A stretch of DNA of 64,000 nt from Fremontodendron californicum (GCA_030761205.1 JAULJL010000040.1:9800103-9864102); one strand, 5' to 3'. Positions 11,265 through 22,279 are shown, numbered from the stretch's first letter. Notes: a model not told the origin generated them from the letters alone. Numbers and translations are program-made.

Positions 11265-12767
11265 TGATAACTCGTATAATTATATAGTTTTTAGTTATGT
11301 TTTATTATTGTTTTGTGTCAAATACGAGTTATTATTGCTTAGTCTAATTGTGTTTATGATATTTTATATTTTTATGTAATTTGGTGTTTTTCACGAGTTT
11401 CTTTGAGTGATTTCAGATTACTAGGTTAAATCAACAATTAAGGGCAAATCCAGTTCAGTTCCAGTTCCGACACCGTTTGCCATATCAGCTATATCTCGAG
11501 TTTCACTGAAGCAATAAGGCTGAAATTTGTAGCCGTGCAAAGCTAAGAGGCATATCTATCTTTTTCATGTTTTACACTTCTTGAAACGGAGTCGTTTTCC
11601 CTAGCGAAATCGACCATCAAGTTGGCTGATGTGCAATGACGTCTGTGCTGACCTGTTTTCGTATTTTGCCCATATCTTCTTATCCACATCAGCAAATGAG
11701 CTGATTCCAACGGCTATGGATCCGTAACTGATAGGGGTATATTTTTCTAGAAGACAATTTTATGAGATCGAGCCTCCAACATTGACAAAATCGACCATCA
11801 AGCTGGCTGATCAGAATTGTCATACAATATGACGAAAATTGTTAGAAAAATGCACCCACCTATTATACCTACCTTTGAAATTTGTAAAGCTTGTCTCTTG
11901 TCATTTAGCCCTCCAAAATGTGTATAAATAGAGGGCCTTGGATGAGTATTGCAAACATTATACATTGGTAGGATTTTAGCCATTGTAATAAAATTCTCTA
12001 AGTTTTCTTCTTTTTTCCTTTCTCTAGTTTTCTTTTTCTTTATTTACTTATGTTTCTTATATTTTTTTTTTCATTTTTAGTATGTGTTGCTAATCATATT
12101 GTTGAGGTGATGAGGTGAAGCTCTTGGTAAATGCTAAGGTTAGTCTCTTAAACATGAGCTAAAATGAATCATCATTTATAAACACTAGTATAGATAATAT
12201 TTTCTTTTGGTTTAAAATCATACTTGCAAAGTAGAGATCTTGATTCATTATTGACAATGAAAATGGCACAGTAAATGCTTGGTTTCATAACCTTGATTTG
12301 TTGTAGACATATACCTTGGCATAAGGAATGCTTGGACTCTTTTTATGAGTTTTGAGGACACCAAATGAACATAATATCATATGCTATGGACGTTGGACAA
12401 TTTGGACTGAATTGCTAAACCTTCCGATTGGAACCTCCCTTATGTGTGGATTTCAATTGTGTAATAAAACAAGATTAATCTTAGCATAACACCAAGAGTG
12501 GATTCTCTAACCTCAACATCCTTTCTTATTGTTTTTTATATCTTGTTTAATTGCTTTTATGTTATTTTGTTTATTTTGTTCTCTAATATCTTGTTTACTT
12601 TCTTTGTTATTGATTCCCTAATATCTTGTTTATTTTCTTTTTCATATATATTTATAAACTTATACTTACTAGTACGCTTCCCTGTGGTTCGACCTCGGAC
12701 ACCCGAGAATTTATTACTTGAACATAACCTGCACTTGGGTTTACAACTCTTAATTGAGTCTCCATCA
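11265..12767 (+). repeat. Element A 3' LTR (1503 bp)
   Basis: Starts TGATAACTCG and ends CTCCATCA; pairs with 2289-3790. Followed by the duplication ATTAC at 12768-12772. TATA box at 11923-11930. Confidence 0.97.
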
Positions 12768-12772
12768 ATTAC

Positions 12773-13125
12773 CGACAGAATTCCATCGATAATGTTTTTT
12801 GACTATTACCGATGGAAATTGTGAACATTATCGACTGAAATTGTGTATTACCAACGGAATATTTACGATCGAAAAATTCCATCGGTAATTTTCGTCGGTA
12901 AAACTTTGGTGCGAATCTAATTCGTTTCCGCCAAATTATTACCTACAGATGTAATATTTTTACCAACGAAATTTTCCGTCGGTAAAAATAAAACCGATTT
13001 TTGTAAAAAAAAAATAATAAAAGAAAAAGAAAACTTTTTAAAAAAGAAAATAATTACAATTCCGTTAGTAGAACTTTTTACCGACAGAGTAAATACAGAA
13101 TTCCATCGGTAAAAGTATCTGGCAT
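12773..13125. repeat. CACTA subterminal repeats
   Basis: Many direct and inverted copies of motifs such as TTACCGACGGAA, CCATCGGTAA and TTTTCCGTCGGTAAAA. Such clusters near CACTA ends are the binding sites of the transposase in known plant CACTA elements. Copies differ by one or two bases, so the element is not very young. Confidence 0.75.
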
Positions 13126-13141
13126 AATTAATATACCCGAG

Positions 13142-13346
13142 ACTTCCCCTCTTTTTCTTCTTCTTTTCTTCTTTTTCTCTCTTTCTCTCCTCCACCCACC
13201 GCTGACCCTACCATCGAACCAGTCCAGCCCATCCATCCAATGGTCGCCCTCACCCCGCCATCTCCCAAGCCGTCCATGATAATTTCTCTCTCTTCTCTCT
13301 TTTCTCTTTTCTTTTCTCTTCTCTCTTCTCCTCTCTTCTCTCATCA
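13142..13346. repeat. Pyrimidine-rich tract, possible captured 5' leader
   Basis: Two long TC-rich runs (13142-13197 and 13287-13346) surround a short GC-richer piece. Such tracts are common in plant gene leaders, so this may be part of captured gene DNA. The opposite-strand frames rich in Lys, Arg and Glu that it creates are not supported as genes. Confidence 0.45.
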
Positions 13347-13522
13347 TGTAAATTTTGTAAAAAATATATTTGTTAACTAATTATTTTTCTGATATATTTG
13401 AGGTGCTTCTGTTAAAGTGAATAAATTGCTATAAGTTACTTTTTTATTTCATTAGTGCATCCATTTATGCGTACTGTATTGCTTAGAATCTATTAAAACA
13501 TTCATTTGTTTCTTGGTACTAG

Positions 13523-14001
13523 TTGATGACTGAAGATTTGCTGCAAGATCTCGCATTGTATAAAAAATCGCATGAGAAGGCAGTTTTAGCTGCAGCTCGC
13601 TCACTCATTACTTTGTTTAGAGAGGTATACCATTATCTTTCCATGCTTTTTTGTGTGCACAGGCCTACTTCTCTAATATTCTATTTTCTTTGTTTCTTCA
13701 TGTACCTTGACTGCATATTTCTCGATTTGTTTTACTGTCAGGTTTGCCCTTCACTACTAGTTAAGAAGGACTGTGGCCGTCCAGTTGACCCTAAGGCAAG
13801 ACCAAAGGCATATGGAGAAGTCAATGTCTTTAGCAATGTTCCTGACATCGAATTATTGGAACATGAGGATGAAATTGATGGTAGTGAGGATGATGAAAGT
13901 AGGGATGAGTCTGCATCTATTAGTTATGATGATGACAATGAAAATAGTGATGATGAAAAAAGCCAGTATACTGTAGATAGTGGAAGTTTGAATATTATAT
14001 A
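13523..14001 (+). pseudogene. SDA1: SDA1-like gene fragment with intron, inside the CACTA
   Basis: The translation TEDLLQDLALYKKSHEKAV, then AARSLITLFRE, then VCPSLLVKKDCGRP and PKARPKAYGEVNV closely matches my memory of plant SDA1 family proteins, which act in 60S ribosome assembly in the nucleolus. Two exons are visible: 13523-13624, after an acceptor ending ACTAG, and 13742 onward, after an acceptor ending GTCAG. The intron between them (13625-13741, GT...AG, 117 bp) happens to be a multiple of three without a stop, so a false continuous frame runs to 14014. Exon two goes into the acidic DED/SDDE tract and is cut at 14001 by element E. Both ends of the gene are missing. Retention of the intron means genomic DNA was taken, not a retrocopy. 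Confidence 0.8.
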
Positions 14002-14069
14002 TGTCGCAACCTAAAAAATAACAAGTCTCATCGCGAGACTTTATTCGCTAAGCGTGACATTGGGAAACA

Positions 14070-14326
14070 GAGGAAAAGTCGACTTAATTCCTCTTGAAAT
14101 AAAATGAAAGTTGTCGCAGCCTAAAAAATAACAACGTAACAATACAAGTCTCATCGTAAGACTTTATTATTCGTTTTTCTTAGGCGTGACATTTTAGAAA
14201 AAAAGGGGAAAAGTCGACTTAATTCCTCTAGAAAAACGAAGCTGTCGATACGTGATCACGGATCGCGGGGGAGCCGTTCTAGTGAGGGGCGAAACAGAAG
14301 CAGAGGAAAAGACGACTTAATTCCTC
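14070..14326 (-). promoter_or_regulatory. Hairpins with palindromic loop, three copies in E LTR
   Basis: Stem GAGGAA / TTCCTC around a 12-base loop that holds the palindrome AAGTCGACTT, at 14070-14093. Variant copies are at 14205-14228 (GGGGAA stem arm) and 14303-14326 (loop AAGACGACTT). They lie near an AATAAA signal and the LTR 3' end, thus in the R/U5 part of the transcript. Confidence 0.6.
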
Positions 14327-17300
14327 TTGAAATAAAATAAATGGTCGAGGGTATGAAAACGGCCTCTTAAAAAGACATGGCATCGCCCTTAATCTTTTTT
14401 AGCTAGGTGTGATCGGCCACCTATTAAAACCGATTTTATAAAATATTTTAAAATTAATTAAAACATTTTAAAAACCAATTTCAAGTCTGCATTATAAACT
14501 AGAGAAAATTAAAGAAGCGGGTTCGGGAGTCGGTTACGTGCGGGGAAGGATTAGCACCCCCACAATGCCCATATAAATCGGTACCTTATTAATCGTGTGT
14601 TATCTCAAGTCTCGGTAAAAAGCCAATTTTTAATTTAGTATTTCAAGTTAATTCCCAATTTTAGGAAAAATAATTCCATTTTTGATTGAAAATGATCCGG
14701 AATTTATTAATTCAAAATTTTTCTATATTCTCCGACAAAATCGGTAAAATATAGAAATTTTATTCATTTGGAAAATTTTTCGAATCATTCTCGTTTTTTT
14801 TTTTTTTTTTAAAGAGAGATATTCCTTTATTAATGATAATTGATGATATTCCCTCCAGCAAACCCAGTAGAGAACTCATGAATTATTTTAACTCGGGAAT
14901 ATCTTTATTTTTATTGAAAATCATTATCTTTTTCAAAACATTTAAAAATATGAACATGAACATGTATGACATAAATAAAATGACATGGCAAATCTATATA
15001 ATATAATACAACCTAAATGATATGACATAATTCAAGTGACATAGTATATTCTAGGTAAAATGAATAAATCCTTAGTATCATGGTATATTCTAAATGAAAT
15101 AAAATGATTTAAATGACATGGCAATTCTAAATGATATGGCATATTTTAAATGACATGGCATGTTATAAATAAAATAATCTAAATGACATGGAATATGATC
15201 TATATGACAAGAAATAACATGGAATTAAAATAATGCTAACATATAATATGCATGAAAACACAAATAAAAATAATAATGCATGAACATATTATATACTAAA
15301 CAATATGACAAAAATAACTAAATAAAAAACATAGGATATCACGAAACATTCAAAATCATATGGCCAACAAATATAAGATCATAAAATGTGAATTAAAATA
15401 ATAATAATAATATCATGGAAAATATCATAGCAAAAATCACACATTTAAATAAAATACATGAACATGGAAAATGCAATGCATGAAAATATTTTTTTTTCCT
15501 TTAATTAAAGAAATCCGTATATCTAAAAAGATATCCAGCTACCTTAGGAAAATATGTCAAATTAGATTTTTCTAAAAAAAACAAAACTTTGTGATTGTTT
15601 GAAAATAATTTAGAAGAAAAACTTGAATAAAAATTAAAACCCTTACCAAACCCTTTTAAAATGGCTCTAATTTCCTAAGTTTAAAATCTCGGACTTAACT
15701 ACCCTTAACCCGAGATTTATAAAATCCTTTTTATAGTTTAAAAAGGTTTATAAACTACCCTAAGACAGTAGCTAAAGCTTCTAGCCCACCCCCTCTAAAT
15801 GCCTTAGCCAAATTCAACCATTATTCCTCTTTTGATTTCAAATCTACCTCTATTGTCCGGTTTTGCCACACGATTTTTTATCCTATTTTTAAAAATTCAA
15901 AAAATTCTAAAAAAAAACATACTGGAGGCTCAGAACATGTTAATCTACACGAGAAAAAATTGGCTTAATTTTTGATTAAATATTACTGCCCAGAAAAATT
16001 GGAGATGTTCGAGTACTGGGTGAAAAAAAAACTGTTTGTCAAAACACATTTTTTGCCTTCGATAAATTCATTCAAAAACCAAAGTAGAAATTGTTGGAAA
16101 TCATCCTAAAGACCTAAGGACAGTAGCTAAACATTTTTAAAACCTTGGACAAAATTGGCTAAGTAAAAAAAATCACAAAGGTAGAATAATCAATTTGACA
16201 ATTCCTTAATTTTCCACAAGTATGCTCTAGAGAGCATGACTTTGAGCCATTAATTGGCCTAAGTCACAAATCAAGTGGCAATGACATGGAATGCATGAAC
16301 ATAAAGAAAATGAAATGTATGAAATGCATGGTCTAAAGGTCTAACTGGTAAAGGAAATGCATGACAATTCATGGCAACCTAAATGCCTAGCATGAATTTG
16401 CATGGCAATAAATGCTATCCTTACTCTATATGCATGCAATGCTTGATAATGTAAATGTGACTAGGACCTAATATGTTATGAATATGCATGAAAATGAATG
16501 TGACCTAAGACCTAAATAGCATATTAATGCATGGCAATACCAATGTGATTTAAGACTCAATATGCATGGCAATACCAATATGGCCTAGACCTAAAATGTA
16601 ATGAACATGCATAGCAATACTATGAACATACAATGACTCATGAAACTAATGTCAATGCTGGAACAAACAGCAACTAATACACAATTTTAAGATATGATAA
16701 TGCAAAGCATGTTACCTAAACAAAATGCAAATGCATGACAAGGCAAGGGATGCATGAAGAGGCCAAATGATCACATGAGACTCTAATGCAATCCTATTTA
16801 GTAAATGACATAAGTACATGACAAATCATATTAAAATGCATAATGTCATGACATTTTCAATAGCATATATCATACCAAAATCAAAATGCACAAGCTCATG
16901 GCATGGAAATGCAAACAAGTTAAGAAACAAAAGGAAAATGCATATGCAAGGCAAACAACAATGGGATTGCCGAATGGTCATTGATCAATATGATGGCATT
17001 TTTATCATAGCATTTTCATAAGCACATGGCATACTAAAATCAGAATATACAAGTTCATGGTATGGAGATGCAAACAAGTACAGAAGCAAAAGAAAAATGC
17101 ACATGCAAGGCATACAAAATGGAGTGGCCGAATGGTCATGAAACAAAACCATGAAAATGCAAACATGTAAGACATGATACATAAAAAATGCACAACATGA
17201 GCATATGAACAACAATGGCCGAATATGCAAGGATGCAATATGAAGCATGAAAATGAAATATATAAGCAAATATAGCATAGAAAATAATGTAAAGAACATA

Positions 17301-17980
17301 TATACACAAGATTTAACATAGACATGCAAAAATTACAAGCAAAACTAGTAAGTAGAACAAGGAAAGTTAAGCTCCATGGTTGGTATCAAATGGGCATAGC
17401 CTCTCACCAATCCATAATCACTTGGTCTTGCCAAGATCATGAAGCCTTTCCATCTCTATAAAACAGAAAATAAACCATGTAAAACAGAAAATAAGGTGAG
17501 CTTCATGGTAGGTAAAAATGGGCATAGCATCTCTCTTAACCATGGTCACTTGGTCTAGCCAAGATCATGTAGCCATTTCAACCTTTTTTGCTTCATATTT
17601 TGTAAAAACCAGAACCTTAGAATACTCTAAAAAAACTTGTAAAAATCATTTTTCACAATAACATGCAAGGAAGAAAAAAAAAGAAAAAACAAGGCAAATA
17701 AATTCTGACCAATTTATTTCGAATTGACTTTTCTATCAGTTTTTCTTCCAAATGGCTTCTCTATTACCCATAGTCAGTGCTTATCTTTCATTTGAGATCT
17801 TCAATTCTGACCAATTTGATAGTTTAAGCACTTTTCCCCAAATTTCCCGAATTAGGGTTTCCTTTCTACTGAATCTCGGAACCCAACATCCGAACTCCAT
17901 ATCTTTCAATGTAGACCTCGGATTATCAAAATTCTTTCACCGTTTTTCAATTAAACCTCAAATCTTGATTTTGAAAGTGG

Positions 17981-18067
17981 TTTGACTTTTTTAGTAGTTG
18001 ACTTTTTTGAGGTTGACTTTTCTAGGGTTGACTTTTTTGGGGTTGACTTTTTTGAGTTTGACTTTTT
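17981..18067 (-). promoter_or_regulatory. W-box-like array in E LTR
   Basis: Six TTGACT cores (W-box TTGACC/T, the known binding core of WRKY factors) about 14-17 bp apart, each in a GTTGACTTTTT context, 130-220 bp from the LTR sense start. The same array is in D (49291-49373) and F (22214-22279). Confidence 0.55.
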
Positions 18068-18198
18068 CTGTCTACTTTCTTAGACTAAGTCTCGAAGTAC
18101 CACCTGCAGGATGAGAAAAGCCTTTTAGCATTCAGAATCATCAATTTAGGAAGAAAATGTACCTGATTTAGGGGTCCGGACAAAATTAGGTGTCTACA

Positions 18199-18212
18199 GC
18201 TGCCCCTCTTTG
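18199..18212 (-). promoter_or_regulatory. Element E polypurine tract
   Basis: In sense, AAAGAGGGGCAGC lies directly against the LTR start TGTAGACACC, the usual plus-strand primer position. The same tract flanks the LTR of D. Confidence 0.8.
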
Positions 18213-18483
18213 ACTAATGCTGAGAATCAGGAATCAGGCAAAGATAAACAAACACTAATTTTGTACGGTTAGTGAAATCACATGTGAAGGAAAGGGAAAG
18301 GGGTTTTCTTTTTTTGTTTTCTTCTTTTTTTAATATTTTCATTTTATTCATTCATTCATTCATTCAATTTTTTTTTTGGTGAAAAAGCTGTAAATTGAAG
18401 ATTTTATCCTTAAATTGAACTCCCTGACTAATCAAGGCTCGACCCGTCTTAAGAAAACGGGTTCGATTTGTAAAAGAAAAAAT

Positions 18484-18810
18484 TGTGCCCAAAGGTCTTA
18501 AAAATTATGCCCGGAGGTCTTAAAAATGGTGCCTGAAGGTCTTTAAAATGGTGCCCGGAGGTCCTAAAAATGATGCCCGAAGGTCTTTAAAATGGTACAC
18601 GAAGGTCTTTAAAATGGTGCCCGAAGGTCTTTAAAATGGTGCCTGAAGGTCTTTACAAATGTTGCCCGAAGGTCTTTAAAATGGTGGCCGGAGATCTTAA
18701 AAATGGTGCTCGAAGGTCTTTAAAATGGTGCCCGAAGGTCTTTAAAATGGTGCCTGGAGGCCTTACCCGTGATGAAAAATTATGCCCGAAGGTCTTAAAA
18801 ATGGTGCCCG
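18484..18810. repeat. 22-bp minisatellite in Ogre-like 3' region
   Basis: About 14 copies of AAAATGGTGCCCGAAGGTCTTT with small changes. The same unit is in D at about 49764-49965, at the same distance from the PPT. Confidence 0.85.
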
Positions 18811-19309
18811 AAGATTTAAAGTTGAATTGAACAATGGTGAAAGAATTTTGACAATCCGAGATCTACAACGAAAGATATGGAGTTCGGAAGATGGGTTGCG
18901 AAAATTCAGTGTAGGGGAAGACCTAATCCGGCAAATTTGGGGAAAACTGCAAAGATGGCCCAATTCGGTGAAATTGAAGCCCCAAGTTGATAAAGGATGA
19001 ATAAACAAAAATATCCCAAGTCCCAGTTTGAAATGGATCCCAAGGAAGAGCCGGTTAGAGCAAAAATGGAAAAAATGAGAAAATTTCCTAGTTTGAAAAA
19101 GGGAAAACTAAATCGGAGGGGAATTTGATCATAAAAATTGGGCGTTTTAGGACTAACTCAAATTCAATATAGGACCAAGGAAGTGGAAAAAGAAAATCCG
19201 AAAATCGGACCTGTTTTGAGTAAAATCGAGGTTTCGGAGGTTGAAGGGCATTCTCGAAAAATCCCAAAGAAAATTCCGAAAAAAATAGCAAACGAGCTCA
19301 AAAAATTAT

Positions 19310-20180
19310 GAAAACTTTCAGATCTGAGATTCATAATTTTTGGAAGGAATTGGTGAAGAAAAATCCAGAATTGGAGCTCATTTGAAAAATGGCAAAGTTC
19401 GGGTGCATTAACCAGAAATTTCAAAAGATAATTCCGAAAAAATAGCAAATGAGCTCGAAAAACTATGAAAATTTCCAGATCTGAGTTTTATAATTTTTAG
19501 AAGAGATCGGTGAAGAAAAATCCAGAATCGGAGCTCATTTGAAAAATGGCAAAGTTCGGGTGCACTAACCCGAAATTCCAAAAGATAATTTTGGGAAAAA
19601 TAGCAAACGAGCTTGAAAAATTATGAAAACTTTCAGATATGAGTTTTATAATTTTTAGAAGAAATCGGTGAAGAAAAATTCGAATTTGAAAAATGGCAAA
19701 TTCGAGTGCACCAACCCTAAATTCCAAAAGATAATTTCGGGAAAAATAGCAAACGAGCTCAAAAAATTATGAAAACTTTCAGATCTGAGTTTTATAATCT
19801 TTGGAAGAGATCGGTGAAGAAAAATCCAGAATCGGAGCTCATTTGAAAAATGACAAAGTTCGGGTGCACTAAGCCGAAATTCCAGAAGATAATTTCGAGA
19901 AAAATAGCAAACGAGCTCCAAAAATTATGAAAACTTCCAGATCTGAGTTTTATATTTTCAAAGTTCGAATGAAAAAGGTGAATTTTGGGTGCCCCAACCC
20001 GAAAAATCCAAGAGAAAATTTCTGGAAAAATAGGAAACGAGCTCGAAAAATTTTGAAAATCTCTAGATCTCAATATTATATTTATTTGGACGGATTGGAA
20101 AAGAAAAACCGGATTTGGGGTCTATTTACAATAAAATTAAGTTTGAGGGGCTAAAAGGTAATTTTATCGAAGAAACAAAA
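19310..20180 (+). repeat. 157-bp tandem repeats in LTR G
   Basis: Units begin GAAAACTTTCAGATCTGAG at 19310, 19467, 19625, 19771, 19929 and 20055; spacings are 157, 158, 146, 158 and 126 bp. Each holds a GGTGAAGAAAAATCCAGAAT segment and an AAAATAGCAAACGAGCTC segment. The unit is shared with the LTRs of F and D. Confidence 0.85.
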
Positions 20181-20542
20181 AATGACCAATTTGCAATTAA
20201 AAAAATATGAAAGATAAAGGAATTTTTGGGATATTCCAGGCCTGGCTGATTAGCTCATGAATGAAGGGTGAGATTTGATTAAATTCATCCAATGGTCACC
20301 ATCAAATTACAAGATGTCATTTTTACTATCTTGAAAGTGGTCCTCCCTCATCCAATGGCCTAGGTGCTTTGTAAAAGATGAGTACATCCCTCAATGGTCA
20401 AGATCAAATTGCAAGATAGCATTTTTATTGTCACCTAAATATCTTGATCTAATGGCATAGATTGTTAAAAAAAGGATGAGCTCCTAAGGATCCAAGCGCG
20501 AAAAAAAGAAAAAGGTTTTTCTCTAATATTTCTAAGGGCAGC

Positions 20543-20982
20543 TAGGGACGGCAACGGGTCAAATATCTGCATTTTTGGTACTATCTGAATCAGTAAAACT
20601 ATTTTAAAATCCGAATCCACAAATTATCCACATATTACTATCCGAATCCGAATTAACTAACATTATCCGTCGGATATCCGAATCCGTTAAAAATTCGATT
20701 TCAATAAATCAATTTTTTTTAAATAAAAATATAAAATCAAACAAAATTTGTGTTTTACAAATAAGCGGATTCGGATTCGGATATCCGAATCCGCTATCCG
20801 AATCTGCATAAGTAATGCAGATTCGGATAATGGATATCCGAGGTTTCATATCTGTATCCGCTCCGAATCCGCTGCGGATATTAATTATAATATCTGAATC
20901 CGACTTTTATCTGAATCCGTAAATCTAATTTCGCAAAAAATGGATCGGATATCCGAATCCGCATTTTAAATTGCCATCTCTA
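20543..20982. mobile_element. hAT-type MITE, 440 bp
   Basis: Flanked by a perfect 8-bp target duplication AGGGCAGC (20535-20542 and 20983-20990). Terminal inverted repeats are TAGGGACGGCAA and, at the far end read inward, TAGAGATGGCAA: 10 of 12 match and both fit the YARNG start of hAT elements. The inside is built from CGGATATCCGAATCCG words in both orientations, and codes for nothing. Length, duplication size and termini fit a non-autonomous hAT element that would need a hAT transposase from elsewhere. It sits inside LTR G. Confidence 0.85.
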
Positions 20983-22213
20983 AGGGCAGCCGACCACTCT
21001 AAGCAAAGGGGAGGGGGTCAGATTTTTTAGTAAGGGCAGTAGCTAAAAAAGAGAGAAAAAGGGCAAAAAAAAAAAAAGGGGAGGAAAAAAAGGCATTTTC
21101 TTACTACTCTTTGATTTGGAAAGCTAAAGCAATGTAGCTATTTTCTTTCATGCTCTCATCCATGCTTTGTTCATATGATTTTGTTATTCTATTATGATTT
21201 TCATTTCAATTTTATTTTCTTTCTTTCGTGAAATAAAATTGTTTTTCAAAACAAGTTCCAAAAGATTTCTTCATGTTCTATCAAATAACCAAGTTTGTCA
21301 AATTTTTTCTTACACGTTCCATGCTTGGCCGAATGGTGTATGATTGTTTTGTGCTTTTTCTTTGCTTGGTTGGTTGTGTTAATGTTCTTAACTCTTGATT
21401 GATTTGTGGTAGGATAGATCCCCCTATTTGTTGCTTCATGTTCATGCATTCATCTCATCCCCACTTGATTTTTGACTTGAGCAAACCAATGGCTCAAAGC
21501 TAAGCTCTCATGAGCATGCTTGTGGAAAAATGAAAGGTTGTGCAAGTTTGATTTTTCTCACCATGTATTCCTTGTCCAAATTTAAAGTTTTTTAAGAACA
21601 GGTTTTAGACCCTTTAAGGAGCCTCTAGTATATTTTTTTTTTTTGGATTTTTCTATCAAAGGTTTAAAAATGGATTTTGACAAAACAGTTTTTAACTCAC
21701 TATCTTGATTTTGGGAAAAAACGGTCATAGTATCCATACTCCAAAAATTAAGCTGATTTTTTCCCCTAGAGGTCGACATGTTCCAAGTCTCCCATAATTT
21801 TTGTAGAAGTTTTTGATATTGTTTGGAAGGGAAAAAAAAATCGATTTCCAAAACTGCCAGTGAGAGTCAATTTTGTTCTTAAGAAATACTAATTTTATGT
21901 TTTGGTTAGGATATTAAGAGGGGGCTAATTTGGGGCATTAGCTACAGTCTTGGGTTCATTTCCAAGTCATTTCAATCATAAAATTTGATTTTATAAAATT
22001 CGGGTTAAGCGCGGTCAACCCGAATTTCAAAACTAGGAAAATAAGGCCTTTTTAAATGAGGGGTCGGCCAAGAGGCTTGTAGACACCTAATTTTATCCGA
22101 ACCACTAAAACAGGTATGTTTTCTTTCTAAATTGATGTTTTAGAATGTAAAAAGACTTTTTTTCATCCTGCAGGTGGTACTCCGAGACTTAGTTTAAGAG
22201 GGTGAGCATAAAA

Positions 22214-22279
22214 AGTCAAACTTAAAAAAAGTCAACCCCAAAAAAGTCAACCTCGAAAAAGTCAACCCCAGAAAGTCAA
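22214..22279 (+). promoter_or_regulatory. W-box-like array in F LTR
   Basis: Five AGTCAA words (complement TTGACT) in an AAAAAGTCAACCCC context, 136-201 bp from the LTR start; same place as in E and D. Confidence 0.55.

Larger units (their letters stand above)
2289..12767 (+). mobile_element. Element A: complete Athila-like Ty3/gypsy LTR retrotransposon
   Basis: Both LTRs are present (2289-3790 and 11265-12767) and the element is flanked by a perfect 5-bp target duplication ATTAC (2284-2288 and 12768-12772). Order: LTR, PBS, leader with three hairpin repeats, gag, protease, RT, RNase H, integrase, 1.9-kb noncoding region, PPT, LTR. This gene order, the RT motifs (FLDGYSGYNQ, FMDDF) and the tRNA-Asp primer site point to the Athila clade of Ty3/gypsy, of the kind without an env-like gene. 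The two LTRs differ by about four substitutions and one indel by my eye count, so insertion is recent. The coding frame has a +1 frameshift and a stop, so it is not autonomous. It is inserted in the CACTA. Confidence 0.97.
12768..14001 (+). mobile_element. CACTA transposon, segment right of element A
   Basis: Continues the CACTA after the insertion of A, with matching ATTAC at the joint. It holds an array of subterminal repeats, a pyrimidine-rich tract and an SDA1 gene fragment. It is cut at 14001 by Ogre-like element E, so the right terminal repeat lies outside the window or is lost. No transposase sequence is seen. Confidence 0.75.
14002..18198 (-). repeat. Element E 3' LTR, Ogre-like, 4.2 kb
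   Basis: In its own sense it runs from TGTAGACACCTAATTTTGTCC (complement ending 18198) to GGTTGCGACA (complement starting 14002). It lacks the 157-bp repeat block present in the LTRs of D, F and G, which explains why it is about 0.8 kb shorter than D's. The last 110 bp (sense 3' end) is repeated: TGTCGCAACCTAAAAAATAAC at 14002 returns as TGTCGCAGCC at 14112, with a third partial copy near 14303. Much of 15000-17300 is rich in ATGCATG and CATGGCA words. Confidence 0.85.
14002..18810 (-). mobile_element. Element E: 3' end of an Ogre-like Ty3/gypsy element
   Basis: Minus-strand 3' LTR, PPT and 3' noncoding sequence, matching element D at 44494 onward. The body and 5' LTR are missing: at about 18811 the sequence switches to a plus-strand LTR fragment (G). 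E is inserted into the SDA1 fragment of the CACTA; bases before it are ATATA (13997-14001), a possible half of a target duplication. Confidence 0.8.
18811..22077 (+). mobile_element. Element G: truncated plus-strand Ogre-like LTR
   Basis: Starts abruptly at AAGATTTAAAG, which matches an internal point of the F LTR (22313 onward), and ends where F begins. Shared order with the F LTR: the lead-in near GATATGGAGTTCGGAAG, the 157-bp repeats, and the segments near GTGGAAAAATGAAAGGTTG (21521) and AAGAGGGGGCTAAT (21915). The first about 230 bp and the last about 1.4 kb of the LTR are absent. Divergence from F and D is clearly higher than between D and F, so G is the older copy. The large minus-strand frames over its repeats are artefacts. 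Confidence 0.75.

Noticed and set aside
12917..13347. Lys/Arg/Glu-rich minus-strand frames
   Set aside because: Low-complexity reading of a TC-rich tract.
18484..18810. Regular repeats considered as a CRISPR array
   Set aside because: Units are contiguous without unique spacers, and the context is a plant retrotransposon.
19088..20073. Series of 67-94-codon minus-strand frames rich in Phe, Ile and Ser
   Set aside because: Translation of the 157-bp LTR repeats; frames change from unit to unit.
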